Origin: Hyphomicrobiales bacterium
GTDB lineage: Bacteria; Pseudomonadota; Alphaproteobacteria; Rhizobiales; Rhizobiaceae
Length of the DNA stretch: 64,000 bases
Assembly (NCBI GenBank): GCA_900471925.1
Contig: UCGV01000024.1
Coordinates: 186,001-250,000, forward strand
Direction: 5' to 3'
Shown: positions 63,935 through 64,000 of the stretch, in pieces
How positions within the stretch are numbered: the first letter of the stretch is position 1
Layout: the number at the start of each line of letters is the position of its first letter
The notes under the pieces: model-generated
What the model saw: only the letters and a program-made list of their open reading frames with translations
What the model was told of the DNA's origin: nothing
The model's database searches: none
Made by a program: the position numbers and the translations under genes

Positions 63935-64000
63935 TCTGGCCCCAACGCGCTTTCCGTGTCTTTCCGGCTCATACGCAGCCAGCCGATCACGGTTCACCCT

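Overview
The window is GC-rich, gene-dense chromosomal DNA from an alphaproteobacterium of the order Rhizobiales, most likely a Rhizobium-type member of the Rhizobiaceae. The evidence is the glgP-glgB-glgC-glgA-pgm-glgX gene order, a sarcosine oxidase soxA-soxG pair, CpdR, an mmgR/suhB-motif sRNA beside an inositol-monophosphatase-family gene, a ROSE-type RNA thermometer before an Hsp20 gene, and a 1574-residue GltB followed by GltD. No insertion sequence, phage, integrase or CRISPR array is visible, so this reads as core chromosome with a few lineage-specific small genes.

Layout. Positions 1-2.3 kb hold the end of a sarcosine oxidase operon (soxA cut by the window edge, soxG). Positions 2.3-13.9 kb, on the minus strand, hold a MaoC/NodN-like hydratase gene and a tight glycogen operon; gaps and overlaps inside the operon are a few bases to 19 bp. 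Positions 14.2-22.2 kb hold a Tad-like von Willebrand factor protein and a three-gene cassette: a fused transglutaminase/COOH-NH2 ligase (DUF2126), a circularly permuted ATP-grasp/alpha-E protein and a stand-alone transglutaminase. That cassette belongs to a predicted peptide-tag or peptide-modification system whose chemistry is unknown to me. Positions 22.3-26.1 kb hold a TctDE-like two-component system divergent from a GNAT acetyltransferase and an orphan periplasmic binding protein. Positions 26.6-34.1 kb hold a chemoreceptor, a methyltransferase, an HxlR regulator, a tctCBA tricarboxylate-type transporter and a 56-residue protein.

Positions 34.3-38.8 kb hold a TerC-like membrane protein with a long structured leader ending in a terminator hairpin, several small or secreted proteins of unknown function, a lone Rap1a-like protein, tRNA-Val and cpdR. 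Positions 38.9-46.7 kb hold N-formylglutamate amidohydrolase, the mmgR-like sRNA, a HisN-type phosphatase, a lysophospholipase-like hydrolase, Hsp20 under a ROSE thermometer, a bile-acid-symporter-family transporter with a divergent LysR regulator, and threonine aldolase. Positions 47.2-53.6 kb hold gltB and gltD. Positions 53.9-64.0 kb hold envelope and sugar-nucleotide genes: an SGNH-like protein, an MltB-type transglycosylase, galU, an outer-membrane barrel, kdsD, an NfeD/SPFH pair and hemH, cut near the right edge.

How the genes work together. Glycogen genes, pgm and galU share the glucose-1-phosphate node. kdsD feeds Kdo for lipopolysaccharide. gltBD, N-formylglutamate hydrolase, threonine aldolase and sarcosine oxidase link to nitrogen and one-carbon metabolism. 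The most interesting regions are the structured leader at 35.4-35.7 kb, the transglutaminase/ligase cassette at 15.5-22.2 kb, the TGACG cluster before gltB, and the lone binding protein beside the TctDE-like pair. Starts were moved inward from the longest open frame wherever a ribosome binding site or family length favoured it, and this is stated for each gene.
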